From an uncultured Chryseobacterium sp. (GTDB lineage: Bacteria > Bacteroidota > Bacteroidia > Flavobacteriales > Weeksellaceae): a DNA stretch of 64,000 nt. Shown here piece after piece: positions 24,636-33,087 of this stretch (the stretch's first letter is position 1; each line of letters opens with the position of its first letter). The position numbers were made by a program, and so were the translations under genes. Below the pieces are notes generated by a model. The model ran no database searches. It worked only from the letters and a program-made list of their open reading frames with translations, and was not told the origin of the DNA. The stretch spans positions 62,001 through 126,000 of the forward strand of contig CAJYGB010000008.1 in the NCBI GenBank assembly GCA_913774355.1, read 5' to 3'.

Positions 24636-25403
24636 ATGGGAATTTTCTACAACAATGCGGTTTGCGATATTTATATAGGGAAAAGTGCAGGGGCCAAGAT
24701 GATGCAGGACATCAGGAATGCTCAGAAAAATGTAAAGATCGTTTCGCCCTATCTTTCGCCTTTCCTCATCAAGGAACTGATTCATCTTCATTCCAGAGGA
24801 ATTAAGATCAGGCTCATTACCAGTGATGAAATCGAGGATTTTTATGGATATGACAAAAATATTCATAAACTCATCATCCAGCACAGGCACGTTGATGAAA
24901 AAGCAAAGCAGACGAGAGATAATCTTCTCAGCTTATCAGGAACTTTGCTTTTTGCTATGATCGGATTAAGCGTTGTCCTGCTACCTTTGATATACCTGTT
25001 AAGCAATTTCAAACTTGCATATGGCTTTGTTCTGGTTGTACTGATGTTTTTCTTAAGAGATTCGATCGTAAAAAAAATTAAAAAAACGAAAGTTTATCAT
25101 TACACCTACAAACAGTTGTTCCCGTTTAAGGTTTTTGTTTCTCCGAACAGAGGAAATGCTGCCCATAAAACTTTTATTCACAGTAAGATTTACATCATTG
25201 ATGACGAGATTGCCTATCTGGGTTCCCTTAACTTTACCGGAAGCGGAGTGAAAGACAATCATGAGACCCGAATCAGAACCACGGATTCGAATGCGGTAGC
25301 CAGGATCATCGAAGAAGTAAAAGAAGTTTTTTATCATTCCAACCTGCCTGAAAGGGATATCCAGTTCTGGGGCAGTCAGCTGTACGACGAACCGGATAAT
25401 TAA
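24636..25403 (+). CDS. Phospholipase D-like membrane protein with one HKD motif
   Basis: 255 residues. The C-terminal half carries one complete PLD motif: H182, K184 and D189 in HSKIYIID, then GSLNFTGSG. The N-terminal half resembles the first PLD lobe (KIVSPYLSPFLIKELI) but has no HKD. Two hydrophobic helices (about 103-123 and 127-140) are inserted between the lobes, so the protein is probably membrane-anchored with both lobes in the cytoplasm. Single-HKD PLD proteins work as dimers (nuclease, such as Nuc, or lipase). It stands alone, followed by a tandem repeat array. Confidence 0.8.
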   Translation: MGIFYNNAVCDIYIGKSAGAKMMQDIRNAQKNVKIVSPYLSPFLIKELIHLHSRGIKIRLITSDEIEDFYGYDKNIHKLIIQHRHVDEKAKQTRDNLLSLSGTLLFAMIGLSVVLLPLIYLLSNFKLAYGFVLVVLMFFLRDSIVKKIKKTKVYHYTYKQLFPFKVFVSPNRGNAAHKTFIHSKIYIIDDEIAYLGSLNFTGSGVKDNHETRIRTTDSNAVARIIEEVKEVFYHSNLPERDIQFWGSQLYDEPDN

Positions 25404-25404
25404 A

Positions 25405-25798
25405 GTGAATGGTCAATTTGCTTCGCAGTCAATGGTGAATTTTGAATAGTCATTAATTGACAAGCGTAGCGAATTGACTACTCACAATTGACTTTCTACA
25501 GTTGTTCATGGTCAGTTTTGCTTCGCAGGTGAAAGGTGAATTTTGAATAGTCATTAATTGATAAGCCTAGCGAATTGACTACTCACAATTGACTTTCTAC
25601 AGTTGTTCATGGTCAGTTTTGCTTCGCAAGTGAATGGTGAATTGCAGACATACATGAATTGACAAGCGCAGCGGATTGACTAATCACAATTGACTTTCTA
25701 TAGTTGTCAATGGTCAATTTTTCTTCGCAAGTGAATGGTGAATTGCAGACATACATGAATTGACAAGCGCAGCGAATTCACCATTGACCATTCACCTA
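25405..25798. repeat. Family D tandem repeat array, four units of about 100 bp
   Basis: Units start near 25411, 25510, 25611 and 25712 (periods of 99-101 bp). Each contains TTGCTTCGCA-like text, a GTGAA block, GAATTGAC(T/A) and CACAATTGACTTTCTA. The array opens with GTGAATGGTCAAT and closes with the reverse complement ATTGACCATTCAC, so it is bounded by a 13-bp inverted repeat. It fills the gap between convergent genes completely, up to the stop codon of cstA. Confidence 0.85.
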
Positions 25799-27640
25799 TT
25801 AGCGCTCCACCAATTCCTTCACCTGTTCTCCGTAAAAATCCGTTTCCGTTTTATCGGTTTTCAGCAGTTGATACCATTTCCGGAATGCTCCGATAAAGAC
25901 AACCAGCATTAAAACCATCGCCACGACGGCTAAAGTCGCCAGAAGATATTGTCCTTTGGGAATATAAATACTTGTCACCTGGATATATCCGGCCCAGAAG
26001 GTAATCACCGCCATAAAAACGCCCGGAATAGCTGAGCATAAAGCATATTTCCCGCGGTTTAAACGGATGAGCATGGTGGTACAGACAATCAGTCCGCAGG
26101 CAGCTAAAAGCTGGTTGCTGATTCCGAACAGCGGCCAGATACTGCTTACGTTTCCGGTAAAGACCAGATAGCCCCATGCAAACGTGAAAACCAGGCTGCT
26201 GATGATAATTCCCGGCATCCAGTTTTTATCGTTGAACTTCGGAATAACGGAACCCAGCATTTCCTGCAGAAAAAATCTTCCTACCCTTGTCCCTGCATCA
26301 ATAGCTGTAAGAATAAACACGGCCTCGAACATGATGGCGAAATTATACCAGTATGCCATCAGTTGGTCCATGTAAGGGATCTTATTGAAAATATGGGCCA
26401 TGCCAACCGCCAGGGAGACCGCACCTCCGGTTCTTCCGTGAAGATCAAGGCCTATTTTCTGTGAGAAATAATCAATATCAACGCCATGCAGAGCAGGATG
26501 GGCAGCGAGGAATGCGTCATAAGATTCTTTCGGAGTATTTATAGCGAAATAATCTCCGGGCATTAAAGTACATGCTGCAATTAAAGCCATTAATGCGACA
26601 AAACCTTCTACCAGCATCGCCCCGTATCCTACAAAAAGGATTTCTCTTTCTTTATTCAGCATTTTCGGAGTGGTTCCGGTGGCAATGACTGCGTGGAATC
26701 CTGAAATTGCCCCGCAGGCAATTACGATAAAGATGAATGGTAATACAGGACCACCGATTACCGGGCCTCCGCCATTTATAAATTGAGTAAGAGCCGGCAT
26801 CTGTACGGTGGGATGGATAACGATCACCCCAATGGCCAGCATAATGATGGTTCCGATTTTCAGGTAGGTGGAAAGGTAATCTCTTGGAACAAGCAGCAGC
26901 CAAACCGGTAATACCGAAGCAAGAAATCCGTACAGCGGAATTGCAATGGAAATTGTTGTGATATCCCATGAAAAAAGGCTGTTCATAGTTTCATTCTGCA
27001 TCAGGTTATGTCCGCCGATAATCCCTGCAATCAGAAGTACACCTCCTAAAATACTGGCAAATGTTACCGAGTTTTTTCTGTATCGCATGATCAGTCCCAT
27101 GATAATCGCAATCGGCATGGTGATAATGACCGTAAAAAGCGACCAGGAAGCTTCATGCATCGCGTTGATGCAGGCTAAAGACAGCCCGGCAAGCGTAAGA
27201 ATCAGGATGAACAGAATGGCAAATCCTGCTACCGTTCCCGTTGTTTTACCGATCTCTTTGGAAGCAATGGTGGCTAAACTCTGGCCTTTATGACGTACGG
27301 AAGCAAACAGCACGACCATATCATGAACCCCGCCTCCCAGTACACAGCCGATCAGGATCCATAAAGCGCCGGGCAGATAGCCGAACTGTGCTGCAAGAAC
27401 CGGTCCTACCAAAGGGCCTGCTGCAGCAATAGCAGCGAAATGATGCCCGAACAAAACATTTTTATTCGTCGCTACATAATCTTTGCCGTCTGCAAATTCT
27501 AAGGCTGGTGTGGTATTTTGGTTGTTCAGCTTCAGCACTTTATTGGCCATGAAAATTCCGTAAAAACGATAAGCAATAGCAAAAATCAATACCGAGACGA
27601 AAACGATGGTTAGGGCGTTGATGTTATTTAATGAATCCAT
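25799..27640 (-). CDS. cstA: Carbon starvation protein CstA (pyruvate/peptide transporter family)
   Basis: 613 residues and about 16 predicted helices. Signature segments include FGHHFAAIAAAGPLVGPVLA, GCVLGGGVHDMVVLFASVRH, ISGFHAVIATGTTPKM and AIDAGTRVGRFFLQEM. CstA proteins take up pyruvate or peptides when carbon is scarce. The frame opens 31 codons earlier, but MDSLNNINALTIVFVSV starts just before helix 1 and is preferred. The stop codon abuts the family D repeat array, with no separate terminator seen. Confidence 0.93.
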   Translation of the reverse strand: MDSLNNINALTIVFVSVLIFAIAYRFYGIFMANKVLKLNNQNTTPALEFADGKDYVATNKNVLFGHHFAAIAAAGPLVGPVLAAQFGYLPGALWILIGCVLGGGVHDMVVLFASVRHKGQSLATIASKEIGKTTGTVAGFAILFILILTLAGLSLACINAMHEASWSLFTVIITMPIAIIMGLIMRYRKNSVTFASILGGVLLIAGIIGGHNLMQNETMNSLFSWDITTISIAIPLYGFLASVLPVWLLLVPRDYLSTYLKIGTIIMLAIGVIVIHPTVQMPALTQFINGGGPVIGGPVLPFIFIVIACGAISGFHAVIATGTTPKMLNKEREILFVGYGAMLVEGFVALMALIAACTLMPGDYFAINTPKESYDAFLAAHPALHGVDIDYFSQKIGLDLHGRTGGAVSLAVGMAHIFNKIPYMDQLMAYWYNFAIMFEAVFILTAIDAGTRVGRFFLQEMLGSVIPKFNDKNWMPGIIISSLVFTFAWGYLVFTGNVSSIWPLFGISNQLLAACGLIVCTTMLIRLNRGKYALCSAIPGVFMAVITFWAGYIQVTSIYIPKGQYLLATLAVVAMVLMLVVFIGAFRKWYQLLKTDKTETDFYGEQVKELVER

Positions 27641-27831
27641 ACCGTACAGTTTTTTTATAAGTAAATAATTAAATTTTTGAGTGATTTTGTTTTGAATACT
27701 ATAAACAATTGCCAAGTTAATTATTTTAAACACATAAAATGACAGTATGTATATTAATTTAGCAAATTGATAGATTGTTCAGGTATAGTTGATTGATATT
27801 TATGGTGCTACGAATCGATAGATATATCAAT

Positions 27832-28923
27832 TTAGTTGATAACAGCATTTATTTTCTGCCAAAGCACATCATCGAAATCAGAAAGTGCGGGATTTGCATC
27901 GTCCGCAGCATCACCCATTCTGATGATTACGATTTTTTTTCCGGGAACCACGTAAATTTTCTGGTCATTTTTTCCTAACGCACAGAACATATCATCCGGT
28001 GCGCTCGGAATGAGCTTTCCGCTGAATTGATACTGGCTTTGCGGGAGGTGATAACTGGATTTTCCATTGAGCCACCATAAATATCCGTAAGCCAGGTTGA
28101 TACTCTGAGAAGTATTAACAGAATTTTGGAAATAGGTGGAATTGACGATCTGAGTACCATTCCAGTTGCCGTTATTCAGGGCCATCAGGCCAAATCGTGC
28201 CATGCTTCTCGTCGTACTCCAGTAGACGCTGTTGTCGCCGCTTTGGATCCAGCTTCCGGTCATTCCGATCTTATCCCGCAGTTTTGCATTGAAATACTGA
28301 GGCCAGGTCTGGCCGGTCGCTGCAGCAACAACATCCTGGAGCTTAACATAGACGTTATGATAGGCCCAGCGTGTTCCGGCATCGGCTTTATACTTTAGAT
28401 TGGCCGGGCTCACATCATCACCCAGGCTGTCGTCCAGCCCAGAGGTCATTGTTAAAAGATTCCGGCAGGTAATCAGGTTTTCTTTGGCTAACGGTTCGCT
28501 GGTCCATCCGGTTCCGATATATGCGGAAACTTTATTGTTGATATTCAGAAATCCTTCCTGCTCGGCAATGCCCGTTACCGCCGAGGTTAAAGTTTTTCCG
28601 GCACTCGCCCAATACCATGGCGTTGAAGCCGTATGTCCCGAGAAGTAATTCTCCATGACGATTCGTCCGTTCTGAATGACCATGAAGCTCTTGGAATGCT
28701 TGGTCTCAAGATAATTCAGCAGATCCTGGACTTTATCCTGATGCCATCCCAGAGAAGAAAATGATTTTGTTTCCCAGGTATCGCTGTTCAATGGCGGGAA
28801 GTACATGGCTTCCGAAGAGGTTGGGATTTCAGTGGTTGCAGGATTTTCATCTGCGCTTCCGCCACTACACCCACAGCCGATTATGCAAAGCGCAAAAACA
28901 GAAAGTAGATTTTTTATATTCAT
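27832..28923 (-). CDS. Class C beta-lactamase-like serine hydrolase, lipoprotein
   Basis: 363 residues. A lipoprotein signal (IIGCGC; lipid-attachment Cys about 17) is followed by a flexible linker. The beta-lactamase/esterase domain has the catalytic S107-x-x-K110 (WASAGK) and a Tyr in the WAYHN segment as general base; the C-terminal KSG-like box is not obvious, which points to an esterase or peptidase of the EstB/6-aminohexanoate hydrolase kind rather than antibiotic resistance. Located at the cell envelope. It stands alone. Confidence 0.87.
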   Translation of the reverse strand: MNIKNLLSVFALCIIGCGCSGGSADENPATTEIPTSSEAMYFPPLNSDTWETKSFSSLGWHQDKVQDLLNYLETKHSKSFMVIQNGRIVMENYFSGHTASTPWYWASAGKTLTSAVTGIAEQEGFLNINNKVSAYIGTGWTSEPLAKENLITCRNLLTMTSGLDDSLGDDVSPANLKYKADAGTRWAYHNVYVKLQDVVAAATGQTWPQYFNAKLRDKIGMTGSWIQSGDNSVYWSTTRSMARFGLMALNNGNWNGTQIVNSTYFQNSVNTSQSINLAYGYLWWLNGKSSYHLPQSQYQFSGKLIPSAPDDMFCALGKNDQKIYVVPGKKIVIIRMGDAADDANPALSDFDDVLWQKINAVIN

Positions 28924-29027
28924 AGGAAATTAGGTTGAATTTTGTTTTTTAGATGATCAAAAGACCATTTGGTTAAAACAAAATGTTAAATCCAACCTAA
29001 CTTTAGAATTAAATCGAAAAACAGGTT

Positions 29028-30047
29028 TTACTTTTTATGGGTAACGATAAATTGTATCATTTCATCGGTGAGCTGATCCATATAAGCTTTATCTGTTTTT
29101 CCGAAACCGTGAATGCCATCCTTCACCACAACCAGGGTCGCTTCGATATTTTGTTTTTTCAGCTTTCTGACCAGTTTTTTAGAGTGTTTCAAAGGGGCCA
29201 CTTTATCCTTATCGCCGTGAAGAATGAAAGTGGGGATTCCGCCTTCCGTATCATTGATGGGCGAAACGGTTTCCAGATAGTCGATGGCTTTTCTCTTTTC
29301 GTCATTGATATCATAGCCTGAGATTCCGTAAACCAGTTTTTGTCTGATTTCAACAATCGGCTTGAAAAATAAACCTACAATAGAAACGGGAACTTTGCCT
29401 AATCTAGTGTGTAAAAGCTTATTCAGATCCGTAGGCCCGTAATTGTCTACTACATAATTTACCTTTGAAGAATAAGAAGAAAGTTCAGGGCTACCCGGAT
29501 ATTCATTATCAGGAGTATAAGCTGCTAACAGCGAGAGGTGGGCTCCTGACGAGGCTCCGAAAAAACCGATATTATCAGGATCGAAATTAAACTGCTCCGC
29601 ATTTTTCCGTACCCATCTCACGGCATCTTTCGTATCTTCAATAGGGATAGGGAAATGTACCGTTTCACTGACCAGGGTATAATCGATGCTGATGACGGCA
29701 TAATTCTTTTCTACAAGTTTTAAAATAAAGTTCTCTATATAATTACCGGCCCTTACCACCTGATCACCTTTGGCCCAGGCACCGCCATGGACATAAATAA
29801 CCACCGGAAGTTTACCGGTTGCCGGGTTTTTCGGACGGTAGAGATCCAGGGAAACCGGTTTTCCCAAGGAATTGTTTTTATAAACGATATTTTGGGTCAA
29901 TGCGGTTCTTTCCGGAAGGATGGTGCTGGCAGGAAACTTCTGTTCAGGCAGTTCCTGAGAAAATCCTGATGTAAAGGAAGCTAAAAGGAAAATAAAAAAC
30001 AGGTTTAAAGAAAACCTGTATAGTATGCTTTGTTGAAATTGTTTCAT
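29028..30047 (-). CDS. Exported alpha/beta hydrolase (fold-3 lipase/esterase)
   Basis: 339 residues with a hydrophobic signal sequence near the N-terminus (FSLNLFFIFLLASFTSGFSQ). Oxyanion loop VYVHGGAWAKGD, nucleophile FFGASSGAHLSLL (Ser in GASSG), acidic residue in FILHGDKDKVAP and His in KDGIHGFGK form the triad. The HGGAW motif places it with BD-FAE/carboxylesterases acting on acylated substrates. A hairpin lies just ahead of its start codon (30056-30083). Confidence 0.87.
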   Translation of the reverse strand: MKQFQQSILYRFSLNLFFIFLLASFTSGFSQELPEQKFPASTILPERTALTQNIVYKNNSLGKPVSLDLYRPKNPATGKLPVVIYVHGGAWAKGDQVVRAGNYIENFILKLVEKNYAVISIDYTLVSETVHFPIPIEDTKDAVRWVRKNAEQFNFDPDNIGFFGASSGAHLSLLAAYTPDNEYPGSPELSSYSSKVNYVVDNYGPTDLNKLLHTRLGKVPVSIVGLFFKPIVEIRQKLVYGISGYDINDEKRKAIDYLETVSPINDTEGGIPTFILHGDKDKVAPLKHSKKLVRKLKKQNIEATLVVVKDGIHGFGKTDKAYMDQLTDEMIQFIVTHKK

Positions 30048-30055
30048 AAATACTG

Positions 30056-30083
30056 TGCGGAGAACGTCTGATTTTTCTCCGCA
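30056..30083 (-). promoter_or_regulatory. Hairpin in the leader of the esterase gene
   Basis: TGCGGAGAA / TTCTCCGCA, a perfect 9-bp stem with a 10-base loop, ending 8 bases before the ATG at 30047. The run of A/T lies on the upstream side on the minus strand, so this is not a canonical terminator for the upstream genes. It could mask the ribosome-binding region. Confidence 0.4.
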
Positions 30084-30146
30084 AAAAAGGGTATCAAAAG
30101 TCTTACCAATTATTACCTCTCAACTCTGGCCATTGTTTTTTTCCGT

Positions 30147-30530
30147 TTATAAAACCAGTTCCTGAAATAACTTTTCAAATGTTTTTTCAAGATCTTTAGA
30201 TTTTCCGGGATGTGGTCTTGAAGTCTGTACGGAAGCACTTCGTACGGCTGTGAGCCACCGGAACCGGTCTGGGATATCAAGTAGGGCAATTGGTCCTCCG
30301 TCTTTTTTTCCTTCGGCAATTTTTTTGAAGCTTTCCAGATTTTGTCGAACATCTTCATAATCGAGTTTGCTCCTCATCAGCCGGAACTTATCGCGACAAA
30401 GATAAAACTCCACTTTAATGAACTTCTCTTTTTTTGAAAACATTACCAGTCCGATGTTGAAGAACTCTTCTCTCTCAACCTTCGGAACCAGACGAATCAC
30501 TGCGTATTCGTAAATTTTATCCTCTTGCAT
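30147..30530 (-). CDS. DUF3037 domain protein
   Basis: 127 residues. IYEYAVIRLVPKVEREEFFN followed by GLVMFSKKEKFIKVEF and the LDYEDVRQNL region match DUF3037. Its start overlaps the end of the HipA-like kinase gene by 14 bp, so the two are translationally linked. HipA-like/DUF3037 pairs recur in bacterial genomes; DUF3037 has no established activity, and an antitoxin or specificity role is inference. Confidence 0.83.
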   Translation of the reverse strand: MQEDKIYEYAVIRLVPKVEREEFFNIGLVMFSKKEKFIKVEFYLCRDKFRLMRSKLDYEDVRQNLESFKKIAEGKKDGGPIALLDIPDRFRWLTAVRSASVQTSRPHPGKSKDLEKTFEKLFQELVL

Positions 30531-31290
30531 TTTTGGCTTCGTTTAAAAAAATTTCAGAATGTTCAAGTCTTGTCTTCAGGAAATTGAAGTAGATGTCACG
30601 GATTTCGTCCGGGCTTTCTTCGGCATCTTCCCAATGCAGCCAATCCTGTGGAATCAGGTCTGTGATTTGCCTGAAAACGCCTTCATTCAACACTTTTTTT
30701 GCGAATGTATCGGCTTCGTCCAGCATGGTAGCCTGAGGAAGCAGAACGTGATCTTTTACATACTTAAACGGCGTTTTTGCTGCCGTATCGAAATTCTGCC
30801 ATGAATGATGGAAATAGAAAGAAGCCCCATTATCGATGATCCATAATTCTTTATGCCACATTAGCATATTGGTATTTTTAAAAGTACGGTCGATATTGGT
30901 AATAAAGGCATCCAGCCAGACAATTTTAGAAGCCAGAAGTGGATCGATACGAATGCCCGGATCATAGGTAATGGATTCGGAAAGGTAGTGTAATCCCAGA
31001 TTCAGCCCTTCCGAATTCTTCAGTAGGTCCTGGATTTCCTCATCGGCTTCCGTTCTCCCGAAATCTACGTCAAGGTTCACAAAAACCAGCTCCGGAATTT
31101 TCAATCCCAGTGCTTCGGTAATTTTCCCCCCGAGCAGTTCGGAGATGAGCATCTTGACCCCATGGCCCGCACCACGGAATTTCAATACATATTTAAAATC
31201 ATCATCAGCTTCTGCCAGCGCAGGAAGCGACCCTCCCTCACGAAGCGGCAGGATATAACGCATTACGGTTACCGTTCTTAAATCCAGCAT
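30517..31290 (-). CDS. HipA-like serine/threonine kinase
   Basis: 257 residues, corresponding to the kinase core of HipA without the HipA N1 domain. Lys in YVLKFRG (K37) fits the ATP-binding lysine; the catalytic segment LDAFITNIDRTFKNTN (D134, N139/N141) and WIIDNGASF (D153, metal-binding) match the HipA active site. HipA kinases phosphorylate aminoacyl-tRNA synthetases and cause dormancy. There is no HipB-type DNA-binding antitoxin next to it; instead it overlaps a DUF3037 gene. Confidence 0.82.
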   Translation of the reverse strand: MLDLRTVTVMRYILPLREGGSLPALAEADDDFKYVLKFRGAGHGVKMLISELLGGKITEALGLKIPELVFVNLDVDFGRTEADEEIQDLLKNSEGLNLGLHYLSESITYDPGIRIDPLLASKIVWLDAFITNIDRTFKNTNMLMWHKELWIIDNGASFYFHHSWQNFDTAAKTPFKYVKDHVLLPQATMLDEADTFAKKVLNEGVFRQITDLIPQDWLHWEDAEESPDEIRDIYFNFLKTRLEHSEIFLNEAKNARG

Positions 31291-31481
31291 ACGGCAAAAA
31301 TAAGGTTTTCCTTTGTGTTTATTTCTATTTTTAATATTTTTAAATGAAAATCATCCTCCCGTTAAAAGGTAGGACTGTCACCTGAAGAATGGGGGGAGAT
31401 TTTGATTTAACAGGAATAAATTCTTTATTATTTGTTCTGTACAAAAAGGGAGTAATAGAAAATTAAGCAAGCAAAATAGAT

Positions 31482-32330
31482 ATGGAAATCACAAAAAAAC
31501 AGAATATCATCATTCCGAATCCCGAAACAAAAGACTTTCTAGCGGATGCTTTTTATCCGGAAGGCGGTGAAAAATTACCGCTGGTTATCTTTGTGCACGG
31601 CTATAAAGGTTACAAAGACTGGGGTGCATGGAACCTGATGGCGGAGAAATTTGTCAAGGCCGGATTTTTCTTTGTTAAATTTAATTTTTCACATAACGGA
31701 ACGACGGTCGACAACCCGTTTAACTTTGGTGATCTCGAAGCTTTCGGGAATAACAATTACTCCAGAGAGCTTTCCGATTTAGGTGTGGTCATCGATTATT
31801 TTGCTGCGGATCCTGCAGTAGACAAAGACAAGATTATCCTGATCGGTCACAGCAGGGGAGGAGCAATTTCCATTATTAAAACCTATGAAGACGAAAGGAT
31901 CCACGGGCTGATAACATTGGCAAGTGTGGATACCTTAGACCGTTTCCCGAAGAATGAAGCCTTTGAAAACTGGAAAAGAGCAGGGGTTTATTATGTAATG
32001 AACGGGAGAACGAAGCAGGAAATGCCGCATTATTACCAGTTTTACGAAGATTATGAAAAGGATATGCACCGATTTGATGTAGAGCGGGCCACGGAAATGG
32101 CAAAAGCCTATTTTTTAATTATCCACGGTACAAATGATGAAAGTGTAAATGTAAAGAATGCCGAGCATCTTCATCTGCTGCATCCGAATTCTGAATTGTT
32201 TTTAATTGAAAATGCCAATCACACTTTCGGCGCAAAAGAGCCCTGGGAAAAAAACGAGCTTCCGAAAGACCTGAATACTGTAGTGGAAAAATGTATTGCA
32301 TTTATAAATGATAAATTAGAGCTTGTGTAA
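31482..32330 (+). CDS. Cytoplasmic alpha/beta hydrolase
   Basis: 282 residues, no signal peptide. IFVHGYKGYKDWGAW (oxyanion region), nucleophile ILIGHSRGGAISI (Ser in GHSRG), acidic residue in LIIHGTNDESV and His in NANHTFGAKEPW make up the triad. It resembles the dienelactone hydrolase/prolyl oligopeptidase-like group. No partner gene is adjacent on the same strand; two bacteriocin-like peptide genes follow, but with their own promoters. Confidence 0.88.
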   Translation: MEITKKQNIIIPNPETKDFLADAFYPEGGEKLPLVIFVHGYKGYKDWGAWNLMAEKFVKAGFFFVKFNFSHNGTTVDNPFNFGDLEAFGNNNYSRELSDLGVVIDYFAADPAVDKDKIILIGHSRGGAISIIKTYEDERIHGLITLASVDTLDRFPKNEAFENWKRAGVYYVMNGRTKQEMPHYYQFYEDYEKDMHRFDVERATEMAKAYFLIIHGTNDESVNVKNAEHLHLLHPNSELFLIENANHTFGAKEPWEKNELPKDLNTVVEKCIAFINDKLELV

Positions 32331-32352
32331 TGTGTTGAATTTTAGAGCGGTA

Positions 32353-32386
32353 TTTGGATTTTATAGTTTTTTTCATATATTAGTGA
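32353..32386 (+). promoter_or_regulatory. Promoter of bacteriocin-like peptide 1
   Basis: TTTG at 32353-32356, 19 bp, then TATATTAG at 32376-32383, close to the TTTG-N19-TAnnTTTG consensus. The 18-bp block TTTTTCATAnnTTAGTGA (32369-32386) recurs exactly 380 bp downstream, ahead of the second peptide, at the same distance (25 bp) from the ATG. Confidence 0.6.
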
Positions 32387-32411
32387 CAGAAACAATATCA
32401 AAATTACGACT

Positions 32412-32588
32412 ATGAAAAATCTAAAAAAACTAAGCAGAGAAGCTAAAAAAAGTATTGTTGGACAAGGAGCTACATGTCCTCCAAGCGGATGTTACAGGTT
32501 TTATTTGAGCGACGGGCAGGGAAGCTGCATCGTGCCGCCTTGTAATTCAGATTATGGGACGGAAGTCGGTGGACAATGTTGCTTTTAA
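32412..32588 (+). CDS. Bacteriocin-like peptide precursor 1
   Basis: 58 residues. Leader MKNLKKLSREAKKSIVGQG, then a core with five Cys: ATCPPSGCY, SCIVPPC and GQCC-F at the end. The arrangement CPPSGCY near the start and a terminal CCF is shared with the second peptide, whose leader is more divergent. Start and stop are set by the leader motif and by a terminator 15 bp past the stop. No maturation or export genes are next to it. The product is unknown but belongs to the small Cys-rich bacteriocin-like proteins of flavobacteria. Confidence 0.72.
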   Translation: MKNLKKLSREAKKSIVGQGATCPPSGCYRFYLSDGQGSCIVPPCNSDYGTEVGGQCCF

Positions 32589-32603
32589 AAAAGAAAAATC
32601 AGC

Positions 32604-32627
32604 GGCTGTTCGGAAGAACAGCCTTTT
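32604..32627 (+). terminator. Intrinsic terminator after peptide 1
   Basis: GGCTGTTC / GAACAGCC, a perfect 8-bp stem with a GGAA tetraloop, followed by TTTT. Confidence 0.85.
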
Positions 32628-32748
32628 AATTTATTCATATTGCAAAATAGTTCACTGATGATTCATTGTTTATTAGACCTCTTAAATTCTAAAGTGCCCC
32701 AAAAGAAATTTTATAAGATATAAAAAATTTTATGATTAGGCATGATAA

Positions 32749-32766
32749 TTTTTCATACCTTAGTGA
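32749..32766 (+). promoter_or_regulatory. Promoter of bacteriocin-like peptide 2
   Basis: TTTTTCATACCTTAGTGA, the same block as before peptide 1, with TACCTTAG as the -7 element and 25 bp to the ATG. Confidence 0.6.
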
Positions 32767-32791
32767 AAATTAATCTGCTAAATCATACGTT

Positions 32792-33007
32792 ATGAAAAAC
32801 TTAAGTTTAAAAAACGCCCAAAAATTAAGCAGGGCATCTCAGAAAAATGTTCTGGGAATGGGACCGATATCACCTTCCTGTGCTCCGGCCGGATGTTATG
32901 ATCAATCTATTAATAACAGCAATGACCGATGCTTTATCCTTTCCTGTCCTTCGGTATATGGTTATATGCAAACCGTTAACGGAACCCGTAAGTGCTGTTT
33001 CTTTTAG
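32792..33007 (+). CDS. Bacteriocin-like peptide precursor 2
   Basis: 71 residues. Leader MKNLSLKNAQKLSRASQKN followed by VLGMG, then a core SPSCAPAGCY, CFILSCPSVYG and a terminal KCCFF. The C-x4-C-Y start and the CCF(F) end parallel peptide 1, so the two arose by duplication of a whole promoter-gene-terminator cassette and diverged. It is closed by its own terminator. The role is unknown. Confidence 0.72.
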   Translation: MKNLSLKNAQKLSRASQKNVLGMGPISPSCAPAGCYDQSINNSNDRCFILSCPSVYGYMQTVNGTRKCCFF

Positions 33008-33043
33008 ATAGCAAATATTTTTTGAGCTTTTAAAGTAAATAAT

Positions 33044-33070
33044 AAAGGAGTGAAAATTTTCACTCCTTTT
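33044..33070. terminator. Bidirectional terminator after peptide 2
   Basis: AAAGGAGTGAAAA / TTTTCACTCCTTT, a 13-bp perfect palindrome without a separate loop, between convergent genes. Confidence 0.8.
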
Positions 33071-33087
33071 GCTTTTTATAGTTTCCA

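Noticed and set aside
25405..25798. Possible CRISPR array
   Set aside because: Units are about 100 bp with no conserved short repeat and unique spacers, and no cas genes are nearby.
27832..28923. A true beta-lactamase (antibiotic resistance) call
   Set aside because: The SxxK and Tyr motifs are shared with esterases, the protein is a lipoprotein and a KTG/KSG box is not evident, so resistance is not claimed.
30113..30358. 81-codon minus-strand frame
   Set aside because: It overlaps the DUF3037 gene in another frame and lacks any family resemblance.
32604..33070. Toxin-antitoxin pair formed by the two small peptides
   Set aside because: Both have the same leader type and separate promoters and terminators, which fits paralogous secreted peptides rather than a toxin with its antitoxin.
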